From Streptococcus sp. SK643 (GTDB lineage: Bacteria > Bacillota > Bacilli > Lactobacillales > Streptococcaceae): a stretch of 64,000 bases of DNA. The stretch's first letter is position 1. The number at the start of each line of letters is the position of its first letter. The notes under the pieces are model-generated. The model searched no databases and was not told the origin of the DNA. It saw nothing but the letters and a program-made list of their open reading frames with translations. The position numbers were made by a program, and so were the translations under genes. This document shows, one piece after another, positions 9,108-18,740 of the stretch. Location: the NCBI RefSeq assembly GCF_000259505.1, contig NZ_AJMM01000019.1:124001-188000 (forward strand). The letters are read 5' to 3'.

Positions 9108-10183
9108 ATATCTATGATCAACTACAAGCTGTAGAAGACCGTTATGAAGAATTAGGAGAGTTGCTCAGTGACCCAGATGTGGTTTCGGATACCAAGCGTT
9201 TCATGGAGCTTTCAAAAGAAGAGTCTTCAACTCGTGATACAGTAACAGCCTATCGTGAGTACAAACAAGTCCTTCAAAACATCGTTGATGCTGAAGAGAT
9301 GATTAAAGAATCAAGTGGAGATGCAGACTTGGAAGAAATGGCCAAGCAAGAACTCAAAGACGCCAAGGCTGAAAAGGAAGAATATGAAGAGAAATTAAAG
9401 ATTTTACTCCTTCCTAAAGATCCGAATGATGATAAGAATATCATTCTTGAAATCCGTGGAGCAGCTGGTGGAGATGAAGCAGCACTTTTCGCTGGAGATT
9501 TGTTAACCATGTACCAAAAGTATGCGGAAGCCCAAGGCTGGCGCTTTGAAGTCATGGAGGCTTCTATGAACGGTGTCGGCGGTTTTAAAGAAGTGGTTGC
9601 CATGGTTTCAGGTCAGTCTGTTTACTCTAAGCTTAAGTACGAATCTGGTGCCCACCGTGTGCAACGTGTCCCTGTTACAGAAAGCCAAGGCCGTGTCCAC
9701 ACCTCGACAGCGACAGTTTTGGTCATGCCTGAAGTAGAAGAAGTTGAATACGATATTGATCCAAAAGACCTTCGTGTCGACATCTACCATGCCTCTGGTG
9801 CTGGTGGACAGAACGTCAATAAGGTTGCGACAGCCGTTCGTATCGTTCACTTACCAACCAATATCAAAGTTGAGATGCAGGAAGAACGTACCCAGCAGAA
9901 AAACCGTGAGAAGGCTATGAAGATTATCCGTGCTCGTGTTGCTGACCACTTTGCTCAGATTGCCCAAGACGAACAAGACGCTGAGCGTAAGTCGACAATC
10001 GGTACTGGTGACCGTTCAGAACGGATTCGTACTTATAACTTCCCACAAAACCGTGTCACAGACCACCGTATTGGCTTGACCCTCCAAAAACTAGATACCA
10101 TTTTGTCTGGTAAATTGGATGAAGTTGTGGATGCCTTGGTGCTCTATGACCAAACACAAAAATTAGAAGAATTAAACAAATAA
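9104..10183 (+). CDS. prfA: Peptide chain release factor 1
   Basis: RF1 reads UAA and UAG in the ribosomal A site and triggers peptide release. The 359-residue protein carries the stop-codon recognition tripeptide as P-V-T in [10 protein letters not shown] near residue 188, and the GGQ motif in [11 protein letters not shown] near residue 235. The glutamine of GGQ is the substrate of PrmC, encoded by the very next gene, whose start codon overlaps the prfA stop by one base. An N-terminal coiled-coil region (residues 1-100) is rich in Glu and Lys, as usual. Confidence 0.95.
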   Translation: MNIYDQLQAVEDRYEELGELLSDPDVVSDTKRFMELSKEESSTRDTVTAYREYKQVLQNIVDAEEMIKESSGDADLEEMAKQELKDAKAEKEEYEEKLKILLLPKDPNDDKNIILEIRGAAGGDEAALFAGDLLTMYQKYAEAQGWRFEVMEASMNGVGGFKEVVAMVSGQSVYSKLKYESGAHRVQRVPVTESQGRVHTSTATVLVMPEVEEVEYDIDPKDLRVDIYHASGAGGQNVNKVATAVRIVHLPTNIKVEMQEERTQQKNREKAMKIIRARVADHFAQIAQDEQDAERKSTIGTGDRSERIRTYNFPQNRVTDHRIGLTLQKLDTILSGKLDEVVDALVLYDQTQKLEELNK

Positions 10184-11019
10184 TGAAATTAGCTCAATTA
10201 TTTTCAGATTTTGAAGAAGAGTTGATAAGACAAGGAGAGGAAGCAGAAAGCCTCTCTTTTGTCTATCGTAACCTGAAAAATCTATCTTTTACAGACTTTG
10301 TTTTTGCCCTACAGCAAGAGGTAACAGCAGAAGAAAAACAATTTGTAGAGGAAATTTACCAGCAGTTAGCAGCTCATAAACCAGCCCAGTATATCATCGG
10401 TCATGCAGATTTCTTTGGAATGCAGTTGAGAGTTGATGAGCGGGTTTTGATTCCTCGTCCAGAGACTGAGGAGTTAGTGGAGCTCATCCTAGCTGACAAT
10501 CATGAAGAAAATCTCAAGATCTTGGACATCGGTACTGGAAGTGGAGCTATTGCTCTTGCATTAGCAAAAAACAGACCAGCTTGGTCAGTGACAGCAGCAG
10601 ATATTTCTCAAGAGGCACTTGCCCTTGCATCAGAGAATGCTAAAAATCAAAATCTTCAAATATTTTTTAAAAAATCTGACTGTTTTACAGAGATTTATGA
10701 AAAATATGATATAATTGTTTCCAATCCACCCTATATCTCTCGTGCAGATGAGTCAGAGGTCGGTTTGAATGTTTTGCATTCAGAACCTCATCTAGCTCTC
10801 TTTGCAGATGAAGATGGTCTAGCTATTTACCGTAGAATTGCGGAAGATGCAAAAGACTATCTCAAAGATGGTGGTAAGATTTACCTTGAAATTGGATACA
10901 AGCAAGGTCAAAGTGTTCCCGAACTTTTTAGGAAACATCTTCCTGAAAAAAGAGTTCGAACACTCAAGGACCAATTCGGTCAAGATAGGATGGTTGTAGT
11001 TGATGATGGACAGGATTAG
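10183..11019 (+). CDS. prmC: Release factor glutamine N5-methyltransferase PrmC
   Basis: PrmC methylates the GGQ glutamine of release factors with S-adenosylmethionine. Its 278 residues contain the SAM-binding ILDIGTGSGAIALAL near residue 111 and the catalytic NPPY in IVSNPPYISR near residue 184. The N-terminal helical domain binds the release factor. The gene starts one base before the end of prfA and overlaps the next gene by about 17 bases, so enzyme and substrate are co-translated. Confidence 0.94.
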   Translation: MKLAQLFSDFEEELIRQGEEAESLSFVYRNLKNLSFTDFVFALQQEVTAEEKQFVEEIYQQLAAHKPAQYIIGHADFFGMQLRVDERVLIPRPETEELVELILADNHEENLKILDIGTGSGAIALALAKNRPAWSVTAADISQEALALASENAKNQNLQIFFKKSDCFTEIYEKYDIIVSNPPYISRADESEVGLNVLHSEPHLALFADEDGLAIYRRIAEDAKDYLKDGGKIYLEIGYKQGQSVPELFRKHLPEKRVRTLKDQFGQDRMVVVDDGQD

Positions 11020-11605
11020 ACAAGAGTTGGAAAATGGTGGAGCTGTCGTTCTGCCTACAGAGACGGTTTACGGTCTCTTTGCCAAGGCTCTAGACGAAAA
11101 AGCAGTTGAACATGTTTACCAACTCAAACGTCGTCCAAGAGATAAGGCGCTTAACCTCAATATCGCCTCTCTAGAGGACATCTTGAACTTTTCTAAGAAT
11201 CAGCCATCTTATCTGCAAAAACTTGTAGAGACCTTTTTGCCAGGTCCCTTGACCCTTATCCTAGAAGCCAATGACAGAGTTCCTTATTGGGTTAATTCTG
11301 GGCTTGCAACGGTGGGATTTCGGATGCCCAGTCACCCTATCACACTGGATTTAATTCGAGAGACAGGTCCCTTGATTGGGCCGTCTGCCAATATCTCAGG
11401 TCAGGCAAGTGGCGTGAACTTTGATCAAATTCTGAAGGATTTTGAACAAGAGGTTCTGGGTCTGGAAGACGATGCTTTTCTAACTGGCCAGGATTCAACT
11501 ATTTTGGATTTGTCTGGAGACAAGGTGAAAATCTTACGCCAAGGGGCCATTATGCGAGAAGCCATTCTTGCTCAGTTGCCAGAGATTTCCTTTGAGGAGG
11601 AATGA
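11003..11605 (+). CDS. Sua5/YrdC (TsaC-type) threonylcarbamoyl-AMP synthase
   Basis: Makes threonylcarbamoyl-adenylate, the donor for t6A37 in ANN-decoding tRNAs. The family motif VVLPTETVYGL is near residue 15, followed by KRRPRDKALNLNIAS (KxR..nnP-like segment), FLPGPLTLIL, and GPSANISGQASG near residue 130. At about 200 residues it is the single-domain class without the C-terminal Sua5 extension. The start is uncertain: consecutive ATGs at 11003 and 11006 lie inside prmC, with no strong RBS, so translation is probably coupled to prmC. Confidence 0.88.
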   Translation: MMDRIRQELENGGAVVLPTETVYGLFAKALDEKAVEHVYQLKRRPRDKALNLNIASLEDILNFSKNQPSYLQKLVETFLPGPLTLILEANDRVPYWVNSGLATVGFRMPSHPITLDLIRETGPLIGPSANISGQASGVNFDQILKDFEQEVLGLEDDAFLTGQDSTILDLSGDKVKILRQGAIMREAILAQLPEISFEEE

Positions 11606-11606
11606 G

Positions 11607-12038
11607 ATGTTAAGAGATTTGCAAGAAACAGATGTGAAAGCTATATGTGACATCAATCAAGAGGCTTTGGGCTATTCTTTTAGTCTAGAGGAAACGAATA
11701 GTCAATTAGCTAGACTATCTCAGGATTCCCATCATTTCTTTCTTGGCTATGAGGATGTAGATAGTCATGTCTTACTTGGTTATGTCCACGCTGAAGTGTA
11801 CGAATCCCTTTACTCCAAAGCAGGTTTTAATATCTTAGCCTTAGCAGTTACACCTCAAGCGCAAGGTCAAGGTATCGGTAAAAGCTTGTTACAAGGGTTG
11901 GAGCAAGAAGCAAAAAGACGTGGTTATGGGTTTATCCGCTTAAACTCTGCCGATCATCGTCTGGGTGCTCATGCATTTTATGAAAAAGTTGGTTATACTT
12001 GTGATAAAGTGCAGAAACGATTTATTCGCATCTTTTAG
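11607..12038 (+). CDS. GNAT family N-acetyltransferase
   Basis: A 143-residue GNAT enzyme starting MLRDLQETDV at the ATG at 11607, directly after GAGGAGGAATGAG, which carries both the RBS and the stop of the previous gene; an in-frame upstream ATG at 11568 lies inside that gene and lacks an RBS. The acetyl-CoA site is ALAVTPQAQGQGIGKSLL near residue 85 (Q/RxxGxG/A). The target is not predictable; neighbours in translation suggest but do not prove a ribosomal or tRNA-related role. Intact. Confidence 0.8.
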   Translation: MLRDLQETDVKAICDINQEALGYSFSLEETNSQLARLSQDSHHFFLGYEDVDSHVLLGYVHAEVYESLYSKAGFNILALAVTPQAQGQGIGKSLLQGLEQEAKRRGYGFIRLNSADHRLGAHAFYEKVGYTCDKVQKRFIRIF

Positions 12039-12098
12039 TTTATTTTCTTATTGGAAAAACAAACTAAAGGACCAGTCACACTATAAAGGAGAAGACCT

Positions 12099-13355
12099 AT
12101 GATTTTTGACAAAGATGATTTTAAAGCATACGATGCTGATCTCTGGAATGCTATTGCCAAAGAAGAAGAACGCCAACAAAACAACATTGAATTGATTGCT
12201 TCGGAAAACGTTGTTTCCAAGGCTGTTATGGCAGCTCAAGGGTCTATCTTGACGAATAAATATGCCGAAGGTTACCCAGGACGCCGTTATTATGGTGGAA
12301 CTGATGTGGTAGACGTGGTAGAGACTCTAGCCATTGAACGCGCAAAAGAAATTTTCGGTGTGAAATTTGCCAATGTCCAACCTCACTCTGGAAGCCAAGC
12401 GAACTGTGCGGCTTACATGGCCTTGATTGAGCCAGGTGATACCGTTATGGGTATGGATTTGGCAGCAGGTGGGCACTTGACTCACGGAGCTCCTGTTAGC
12501 TTCTCTGGTCAAACCTACAACTTTGTTTCTTATAGTGTGGATCCTGAAACGGAACTCTTAGACTTTGATGCTATTTTGAAACAAGCCCAAGAAGTAAAAC
12601 CAAAACTGATCGTAGCTGGTGCTTCAGCCTATTCTCAAATTATCGACTTTTCAAAATTCCGTGAAATCGCTGATGCTGTAGGTGCGAAGCTCATGGTAGA
12701 TATGGCTCACATTGCTGGTTTGGTTGCTGCTGGTCTTCACCCAAGTCCAGTGCCATACGCTCATATCACTACAACAACGACCCACAAAACCCTTCGTGGA
12801 CCACGTGGTGGTTTGATTTTGACCAATGATGAAGACTTAGCTAAGAAAATCAATTCAGCTATTTTCCCAGGTATTCAGGGTGGTCCTTTGGAGCATGTTG
12901 TTGCTGCTAAGGCAGTTTCCTTCAAAGAAGTATTAGATCCAGCCTTCAAGGAATATGCTGCTAATGTTATCAAGAACAGCAAGGCTATGGCAGCTGTCTT
13001 CTTGCAAGATCCTGATTTCCGTATTATTTCTGGTGGGACTGAAAATCACCTCTTCCTAGTGGATGTGACCAAAGTTGTAGAAAACGGCAAAGTTGCTCAA
13101 AACTTGCTGGATGAAGTCAATATTACCTTAAATAAAAACTCAATTCCTTACGAAACTTTGTCACCATTTAAGACAAGTGGTATTCGTATCGGAGCAGCAG
13201 CCATTACTGCACGTGGATTTGGTGAAGAAGAAAGTCGCAAAGTGGCTGAATTGATCATTAAAACCCTTAAAAATGCAGAAGATGAGGCTGTCTTAGAAGA
13301 AGTGAGAAGTGCAGTCAAAGAATTGACAGATGCCTTTCCATTATACGAGGACTAA
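12099..13355 (+). CDS. glyA: Serine hydroxymethyltransferase
   Basis: GlyA converts serine and tetrahydrofolate to glycine and methylene-THF, the main one-carbon source. The 418-residue protein has the N-terminal [15 protein letters not shown] segment, YPGRRYYGG, and the PLP-lysine motif [14 protein letters not shown] near residue 228. SD-like AAAGGAGAAG precedes the ATG; the 60-base gap to the GNAT gene has no clear promoter. The next gene begins 8 bases after its stop. Confidence 0.96.
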   Translation: MIFDKDDFKAYDADLWNAIAKEEERQQNNIELIASENVVSKAVMAAQGSILTNKYAEGYPGRRYYGGTDVVDVVETLAIERAKEIFGVKFANVQPHSGSQANCAAYMALIEPGDTVMGMDLAAGGHLTHGAPVSFSGQTYNFVSYSVDPETELLDFDAILKQAQEVKPKLIVAGASAYSQIIDFSKFREIADAVGAKLMVDMAHIAGLVAAGLHPSPVPYAHITTTTTHKTLRGPRGGLILTNDEDLAKKINSAIFPGIQGGPLEHVVAAKAVSFKEVLDPAFKEYAANVIKNSKAMAAVFLQDPDFRIISGGTENHLFLVDVTKVVENGKVAQNLLDEVNITLNKNSIPYETLSPFKTSGIRIGAAAITARGFGEEESRKVAELIIKTLKNAEDEAVLEEVRSAVKELTDAFPLYED

Positions 13356-13362
13356 AAATTTT

Positions 13363-14337
13363 ATGGATATTTATATTAAGAAAGCTATTATTCACCAGTT
13401 CAGCCCAGATGATACTGAGCTGTTTCTAGCGGATAAGTTTCTCAATATCACTCCAAAAATCGAAGAATACCTGCGGAAAAAAATTGAACGTGTGTATTCA
13501 GATGAAGCCAAGACTGGGATTTTCGAAGAAGAAAATCCCTTCTTCAATCACATCACAAACGATTTATTGGAGACATCAGTAACACTGGCTAATCTCTGGA
13601 AAGAGGAGTTCAGTATTTCTGAGAATCTCAAGACCAATGATTTGATTTTTGTGCAATTTTCTAAAGAAGGTGTAGAACATTTTGCTTTCTTGCGAATTGC
13701 CCTGCGTGAGACCTTGACCCACCTCGGTGGAGAAGTTGATAATCCAATCAAGCTGACTCAGAATAACCTGCCTGGATTTGGAACGGGTGCTGACGAGGCC
13801 TTGGTGGTTAATCTTCAGAGTCGTAAGTATCACCTGATTGAAAAACGAATCAAATACAACGGGACTTTTTTGAACTATTTTTCAGAAAATCTTCTTGCTG
13901 TGGCTCCTAAGATTTCTCCCAAGAAATCCATCAAGGAGCTGGAAAAAACGGCCCAGCGAATTGCTGAATCTTTTCACACAGATGATTTTCAATTTCAATC
14001 CAAGGTCAAGTCTGCTATTTTCAACAATTTAGAAGAAAGCAATGAGTTGTCACCTGAAAAATTGGCCAATGATCTTTTTGATAACAACCTGACAGCTCGA
14101 TTAAGCTTTATTGATCAAGTCAAGGAAGCTGTACCAGAGCCTGTTCAATTTGATGAAATTGATGCCAGTCGCCAATTAAAGAAATTTGAAAACCAAAAAC
14201 TCTCCTTGTCAAATGGAATTGAGCTCATCGTTCCCAATAACGTCTATCAAGACGCCGAGTCTGTTGAGTTTATCCAAAATGATAATGGAACCTACTCTAT
14301 CTTAATCAAAAATATCGAGGATATACAAAGCAAATAA
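13363..14337 (+). CDS. Nucleoid-associated-like protein (conserved streptococcal, NdpA-type)
   Basis: A 324-residue cytoplasmic protein beginning [13 protein letters not shown] at the ATG at 13363. The opening (alternating strand followed by a DDTEL turn), the central [19 protein letters not shown] region and the C-terminal [17 protein letters not shown] resemble the 37-kDa nucleoid-associated protein family (NdpA/YejK). No enzyme motif is visible. It sits between glyA and the PvaA-like gene with one-base overlap to the latter, an arrangement typical of Mitis-group streptococci. The family assignment is from memory of the homologues, so moderate confidence. Confidence 0.65.
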   Translation: MDIYIKKAIIHQFSPDDTELFLADKFLNITPKIEEYLRKKIERVYSDEAKTGIFEEENPFFNHITNDLLETSVTLANLWKEEFSISENLKTNDLIFVQFSKEGVEHFAFLRIALRETLTHLGGEVDNPIKLTQNNLPGFGTGADEALVVNLQSRKYHLIEKRIKYNGTFLNYFSENLLAVAPKISPKKSIKELEKTAQRIAESFHTDDFQFQSKVKSAIFNNLEESNELSPEKLANDLFDNNLTARLSFIDQVKEAVPEPVQFDEIDASRQLKKFENQKLSLSNGIELIVPNNVYQDAESVEFIQNDNGTYSILIKNIEDIQSK

Positions 14338-14960
14338 TGTTTAAATTATTACGAAGAGTGCTAGTGCTAGCAGTCTTACTTTTTGTTGGCTATAAAATAT
14401 ACCGTATTCATCAAGATGTTAAGCAAGTGATGACTTACCAAACTTTGGTTAGGGAAATCTTGAGTGAAAAAGATACACCAGCAAATGAAGAGCTTGTGCT
14501 CGCTATGATCTACACCGAAACCAAAGGAAAAGAAGGAGATGTCATGCAGTCAAGTGAGTCTGCAACTGGCTCAACAAACTCCATCAACGACAAAGCTATT
14601 AGCATTCGTCAAGGAATCCAAACTCTGACAGATAATCTCTATCAGGCACAAAATAAGGGAGTTGATGTTTGGACGGCCGTGCAGGCTTATAATTTTGGAC
14701 CAACATATATTGATTTTATTGCTCAACATGGTAAGAAAAATACTCTCTCATTAGCAAAACAGTACTCGCGAGAGACAGTTGCTCCCTCACTTGGAAATAC
14801 CACAGGAAAAACATACAGGTATATCCATCCTATATCTATTCTGCATGGAGCTGAACTTTATGTAAATGGTGGAAATTATTACTATTCTAGACAGGTGCAA
14901 CTAAATCTTTATATATTGAAATCAATGGTCAAAGTGATGGAAATCATTCCTTTTCTATAG
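14337..14960 (+). CDS. pvaA: PvaA-like lysozyme-fold surface protein
   Basis: A 207-residue protein with an N-terminal membrane anchor or uncleaved signal (residues 6-22, [18 protein letters not shown]) and an extracytoplasmic lysozyme-like domain. [21 protein letters not shown] near residue 55 has the glutamate expected for the soluble-transglycosylase/gamma-type lysozyme fold, and [15 protein letters not shown] near residue 118 resembles the substrate-groove segment. It matches pneumococcal vaccine antigen A, a peptidoglycan-associated protein. It overlaps the upstream gene by one base (TAATG). Muralytic activity is inferred from the fold. Confidence 0.75.
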   Translation: MFKLLRRVLVLAVLLFVGYKIYRIHQDVKQVMTYQTLVREILSEKDTPANEELVLAMIYTETKGKEGDVMQSSESATGSTNSINDKAISIRQGIQTLTDNLYQAQNKGVDVWTAVQAYNFGPTYIDFIAQHGKKNTLSLAKQYSRETVAPSLGNTTGKTYRYIHPISILHGAELYVNGGNYYYSRQVQLNLYILKSMVKVMEIIPFL

Positions 14961-14968
14961 AAAACACA

Positions 14969-14998
14969 AAAAAGCCACTCATACGAGTGACTTTTTTT
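14969..14998. terminator. Bidirectional terminator after the PvaA-like gene
   Basis: AAAAGCCACTC-ATAC-GAGTGACTTTTTTT with one mismatch; serves convergent genes on both sides. Confidence 0.75.
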
Positions 14999-15344
14999 AT
15001 AATCCTGCAAATTCTTTGATTTCTTGAGCTGACATTGAAGAGTCGCAACGGACATTGATTTGTCCATCTGCAACGTGAACAAAGCCTGGTACAGTTGGGA
15101 TTCCATAGCGTGAGCGGAATGCTTGTAACTCATTGAGTTGGCTTGCTTCTTCACTATTAATGAAGTAGATGTGGGCTTTGGTTTCAGCTACGACACCTGA
15201 CAATGTAGCAGCAAATTTACGGCAGTAAGGACAAGTTTTGCGACCGATAAAGAAGGTTGCAGTTTCCTTCTTATCAAGAGCTTCTTGCGCACGCGCAACT
15301 GTAGTGACTTCAAGGTCTTTGATATTATCTAAAAATTGTTCCAT
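14997..15344 (-). CDS. Thioredoxin-like protein (bacteriocin-accessory type)
   Basis: A 115-residue thioredoxin-fold protein with an active-site CPYC motif (FIGRKTCPYCRKFAATL, near residue 37) and the cis-proline segment GIPTVPGFV. There is no signal peptide, so it acts in the cytoplasm or at its inner membrane face. Streptococcal homologues are labelled thioredoxin family or bacteriocin transport accessory proteins, but nothing nearby links this copy to bacteriocin export. A disulfide reductase or isomerase role is inferred from the motif. Confidence 0.8.
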   Translation of the reverse strand: MEQFLDNIKDLEVTTVARAQEALDKKETATFFIGRKTCPYCRKFAATLSGVVAETKAHIYFINSEEASQLNELQAFRSRYGIPTVPGFVHVADGQINVRCDSSMSAQEIKEFAGL

Positions 15345-15417
15345 GAGATTACCTCGCTTTCATTGATATGTCTAGTATGCCATAAAGTTTCTAAAATTGC
15401 TTAGATTTGATACGAAA

Positions 15418-15447
15418 AAAAGATGAGATTGGTTGGTCTCATCTTTT
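15418..15447. terminator. Terminator after pgm
   Basis: AAAAGATGAGA, loop TTGGTTGG, TCTCATCTTTT: an 11-bp perfect stem usable on either strand, lying 8 bases beyond the pgm stop. Confidence 0.7.
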
Positions 15448-15455
15448 ATAGTGCC

Positions 15456-17174
15456 TTATTTTACAAAAGCATTGATTTCTGCTTCGATATTAGCAATCTT
15501 AGCTTGTGATTCTTCGTTGGTTTCACCTATAACTGCAATGTAGAACTTAATTTTTGGTTCTGTACCTGAAGGGCGAACGGCAATCCATGAACCATCAGCA
15601 AGTGTGTATTTCAAAACATCACTTGGAGGAGTTGTTAAGTTTGTAACAGTACCGTCAGCAGCAGTAGCAGTTTGTGTCTTGAAGTCTTCTACGACAGTGA
15701 TAGCTGTTGCATTCCATTCTTTTGGTGCATTGTTACGGAATTTAGCCATAATAGCTTTGATTTGCTCCGCTCCATCGACACCAGAAAGAGTAACAGAGAT
15801 AGTCTTTTCTGCATAGTAGCCGTATTCTTTGTAGATTTCTTCGATTCCATCAGCAAGAGTTAATCCACGTGAACGGTAGTAGGCAGCAAGTTCAGCAACG
15901 ACTAGAACGGCTTGGATAGCGTCTTTATCACGTACGAATGGTTTAATCAAGTAACCGAAGCTTTCTTCAAATCCCATCATGTAAGTATGATTGTGCTTTT
16001 CTTCGAATTCTTGGATTTTTTCAGCGATAAATTTGAAACCAGTCAAGACATTGAACATAGTTGCGTCGTAGCTTTCAGCAATCTTCGTTACCAAGTCAGT
16101 TGATACGATTGATTTACATAGGGCTGCGTTTGCAGGAAGAGTTCCAGCGTTTTTGTGGGCTTCCAAGATGTATTTAGCCATGATAGCACCGATTTGGTTA
16201 CCTGAAAGGTTGAGGTAGCTACCATCTTTTTGTAGAACTTCAACACCAACACGGTCAGCGTCAGGGTCAGTTGCAACAAGAACATCGGCACCAACTTGAC
16301 GACCAAGTTCTTCAGCAAGGGCGAAGGCTGCTTGGCTTTCTGGGTTTGGAGATTTTACAGTTGAGAAGTCTGGGTCAGCAGTTGCTTGCGCTTCAACGAC
16401 TTGAACAGAGTCAAATCCTGCTTGGGCAAGAGCACGACGTGCCAACATTTCACCAGTACCATGAAGTGGTGTGTAGACAATCTTCATGTCTTTACCGAAT
16501 TCTTCAATCAAGTCTGGGTTGATGTTAACATCCTTGACTTCTTTAAGGTATTCTACATCGACAGCCTCGCCGATAACTTCAATCAAACCAGAAGCTTTTT
16601 CAGCTTCAACATCAGCAACTTCAACAGCAAATGGATTTTCGATTGCACGGATGTATGTTGTCAAAGCATCCGCATCGTGTGGAGGCATTTGTCCACCATC
16701 TTCACCATAAACCTTGTAACCGTTAAATGGTGCAGGGTTGTGGCTAGCAGTAATCATGATACCTGCAAAACAGTTGAGGTGACGAACTGCAAAAGAAAGC
16801 TCTGGAGTAGGACGAAGGCTTTCAAATACGTAAGATTTGATACCGTGTTTAGCAAGAACTGCAGCAGATTCAAAGGCAAACTCAGGAGAAAAGTGACGGC
16901 TATCATAAGCAATCGCAACACCACGCTCTTTTTCGTTTCCACCTTTTGATTCAATCAAACGTGCCAAACCTTCTGTTGCTTGACGAACAACGTAGATATT
17001 GATACGGTTTGTACCCGCACCAATCAAACCACGCATACCTGCAGTACCAAATTCAAGATTTGTATAGAAGGCATCTTCCTTTGTTTTTTCATCCATATTT
17101 TCTAAATCTTGACGAAGGTAGTCAGGAAGCTCTGCAAAATCAAGCCATTTTTGATAATTTTCTTGGTAAGACAT
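15456..17174 (-). CDS. pgm: Phosphoglucomutase/phosphomannomutase
   Basis: Interconverts glucose-6-phosphate and glucose-1-phosphate, feeding UDP-glucose for capsule and teichoic acids and ADP-glucose for the glycogen operon at 27-33 kb. The 572-residue protein carries the phosphoserine loop TASHNPAPFNGYK near residue 146, the metal loop DPDADRVG near residue 307, EESFGY near residue 408, and the C-terminal phosphate clamp RPSGTEPKIKFY. Its promoter on the minus strand is TGATATAAT (17213-17221) with TTTACT upstream; RBS AAGGAGA. Monocistronic and intact. Confidence 0.94.
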   Translation of the reverse strand: MSYQENYQKWLDFAELPDYLRQDLENMDEKTKEDAFYTNLEFGTAGMRGLIGAGTNRINIYVVRQATEGLARLIESKGGNEKERGVAIAYDSRHFSPEFAFESAAVLAKHGIKSYVFESLRPTPELSFAVRHLNCFAGIMITASHNPAPFNGYKVYGEDGGQMPPHDADALTTYIRAIENPFAVEVADVEAEKASGLIEVIGEAVDVEYLKEVKDVNINPDLIEEFGKDMKIVYTPLHGTGEMLARRALAQAGFDSVQVVEAQATADPDFSTVKSPNPESQAAFALAEELGRQVGADVLVATDPDADRVGVEVLQKDGSYLNLSGNQIGAIMAKYILEAHKNAGTLPANAALCKSIVSTDLVTKIAESYDATMFNVLTGFKFIAEKIQEFEEKHNHTYMMGFEESFGYLIKPFVRDKDAIQAVLVVAELAAYYRSRGLTLADGIEEIYKEYGYYAEKTISVTLSGVDGAEQIKAIMAKFRNNAPKEWNATAITVVEDFKTQTATAADGTVTNLTTPPSDVLKYTLADGSWIAVRPSGTEPKIKFYIAVIGETNEESQAKIANIEAEINAFVK

Positions 17175-17212
17175 ATTGATTCTCCTTAATAGTTTTTGTT
17201 CTCATCGCTTTC

Positions 17213-17241
17213 ATTATATCATGATTTAGTTTTTTAGTAAA
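17213..17241 (-). promoter_or_regulatory. pgm promoter
   Basis: Minus-strand TTTACT, 17-base spacer, extended -10 TGATATAAT. Confidence 0.55.
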
Positions 17242-17456
17242 ACGTTAGCATGAGCGTTACTACTTTAATAAATCATTTTAATTATGATATCTATTAGGTT
17301 TATTCTTCAGGTTTTCTATTGTAAAAGCATAGGAAATTGATTTTCAAAAAATACATTTAGTGATTAGTTCGGTATTTCTAATTTGTTTCTAAAAATTTTA
17401 GAAATAATTCTATAATTTTTAGATTTTTTTTAAAACGTTCGGTTTCTAATTTGAAT
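17222..17456 (+). promoter_or_regulatory. Duplicated promoter-region motif and palindrome upstream of the lipoprotein gene
   Basis: The 334-base gap between pgm and the lipoprotein has no ORF of note. It contains a direct repeat, GTTCGGTATTTCTAATTTG (17367-17385) and GTTCGGTTTCTAATTTG (17437-17453), 70 bases apart; the second copy runs into the -35 region of the lipoprotein promoter. Between them lies a perfect 19-base palindrome, TTTCTAAAA-A-TTTTAGAAA (17386-17404). Such an arrangement suggests a regulator site, but no regulator is identifiable. Confidence 0.4.
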
Positions 17457-17478
17457 GATTTTATATCTATGGTATAAT
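17451..17478 (+). promoter_or_regulatory. Promoter of the lipoprotein gene
   Basis: TTGAAT (17451-17456), 16 bases, extended -10 TGG-TATAAT (TATAAT 17473-17478). Confidence 0.65.
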
Positions 17479-17508
17479 ATTACTAATAATAAAAGGAGAT
17501 ATTCTATT

Positions 17509-18663
17509 ATGAAAAAAATTCTTAGCTATTCTGCTTTGCTGTTATCAACATTAGCACTTGTTGCTTGTGGATCATCAAAAAAAGCAAGCGACAATGGTAC
17601 TGCATCCAACTCCAATTTTGAAGTATCTGTTAAAGATGGGATGTTTGTATTGCCTAAAGACGAAGATTCATCTTCAAGCTATCTTGCTCTTCAAGTAGAA
17701 ATCAAAAACAATCGTGATAAACAGTTCAGTTTCACTAACCGAGATATCACTCTTTATAATGAAAAAGATGAAAAAGTAGAACCAATTCAAATGTATGAGA
17801 GTGATAGTAAAACTAAATTCATGGATTATGGTGATAGTATTTCTAAAGGAAAAAGTGTAGCTGGCTATGTTGTTTATGAAGTTGATAAAAATGCTAAATA
17901 TGAACTTCATTTTGCACCTAGCTTCTATGAAGACATAAAAGAAACATCTAATAAGAATAATGATGTAGCTATCAAAGTTGATCCAAGTAAGTACGAAGAT
18001 CATATCGATGAAGCTAAAGAGGTAATGAAAAAGTATGTTGATGCGGTTTACCTTGATGGGGAAAACTCAGGGGGTGGAACAAAACTAAGTACTGCTGATA
18101 ACAAGGCTAAAGTTGTTGCCCTTGCAGATGATAAAAAATCATCTGATAATGGAGCTGAATTCACTAATGATGTTAAGGCTGATCGGGAAGAATTCATTAA
18201 GAAATTTACAGAATCATTCGGAAAAAGTTTTTATAACTACAAACCTTCAGATTCAGAACTTCGCACCTTTGCTGAAGGATATATCAAAGCTAATGCTAAA
18301 CGAGCAAAGGTAGAATACAAAGTAAAAACTTATTTACCTGATTATGCAGTTATCTATGTAAGACCAGAAACAATTGACTTGGAAAACTTAAATGTTTTTG
18401 AACTAAGCCGTAAATTCTACGAAGAAAATAAAGGAAAATATGGTAACTATTCAGAAGCTATGAAAGCTGGTGAGAAATATATTCTAGAAAATGCTCCAAG
18501 CCAATTTGAGTCTACTCCTCTAGATACTAGTGATAGTATGAGAAAAGAGGGGTATGAAATTAAAATGAGTAAAAAAGATGGGAAATGGACCATTGACACT
18601 TCTTCTAAGAACTATGATTTAAAAGATATGGCTCGCACATTCCGTGGAGGGGTTGGTTATTAA
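17509..18663 (+). CDS. Secreted lipoprotein of unknown role (DUF5105-like)
   Basis: A 384-residue lipoprotein. I start at the ATG at 17509 after AAAGGAG, giving MKKILSYSALLLSTLALVAC, a textbook signal with lipobox LVAC-G; the earlier in-frame ATG at 17455 would spoil the signal and lacks an RBS. Residues 35-170 look like an immunoglobulin-like beta domain (NNRDKQFSFTNRDITLYNEKDE), and the C-terminal half has repeated helical segments (REEFIKKFTESFGKSF) as in streptococcal DUF5105 lipoproteins. It stands alone, with its own promoter and terminator. No ligand can be inferred. Confidence 0.75.
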   Translation: MKKILSYSALLLSTLALVACGSSKKASDNGTASNSNFEVSVKDGMFVLPKDEDSSSSYLALQVEIKNNRDKQFSFTNRDITLYNEKDEKVEPIQMYESDSKTKFMDYGDSISKGKSVAGYVVYEVDKNAKYELHFAPSFYEDIKETSNKNNDVAIKVDPSKYEDHIDEAKEVMKKYVDAVYLDGENSGGGTKLSTADNKAKVVALADDKKSSDNGAEFTNDVKADREEFIKKFTESFGKSFYNYKPSDSELRTFAEGYIKANAKRAKVEYKVKTYLPDYAVIYVRPETIDLENLNVFELSRKFYEENKGKYGNYSEAMKAGEKYILENAPSQFESTPLDTSDSMRKEGYEIKMSKKDGKWTIDTSSKNYDLKDMARTFRGGVGY

Positions 18664-18668
18664 TATTA

Positions 18669-18698
18669 AAAGTTCGAGTTTTAAACTTGAACTTTTTT
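18669..18698 (+). terminator. Terminator of the lipoprotein gene
   Basis: AAAGTTCGAGTT, loop TTA, AACTTGAACTTTTTTAT: a 12-bp stem with one wobble pair followed by a T run. Confidence 0.8.
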
Positions 18699-18740
18699 AT
18701 TGCATTTGTATTAAATAGAAAAAGATAGTAAAATAGGTTT

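Noticed and set aside
9274-9603. Minus-strand frame of 109 codons inside prfA
   Set aside because: Antisense of prfA with Ser/Ala-rich low-complexity translation; not a gene.
14997-15344. Thioredoxin-like gene as part of a bacteriocin system
   Set aside because: The accessory-protein label comes from homologues; no bacteriocin genes are nearby and it lies among core genes.
16386-16949. A 187-codon plus-strand frame opposite pgm
   Set aside because: It is the antisense shadow of a well-supported phosphoglucomutase; no RBS and no family resemblance.
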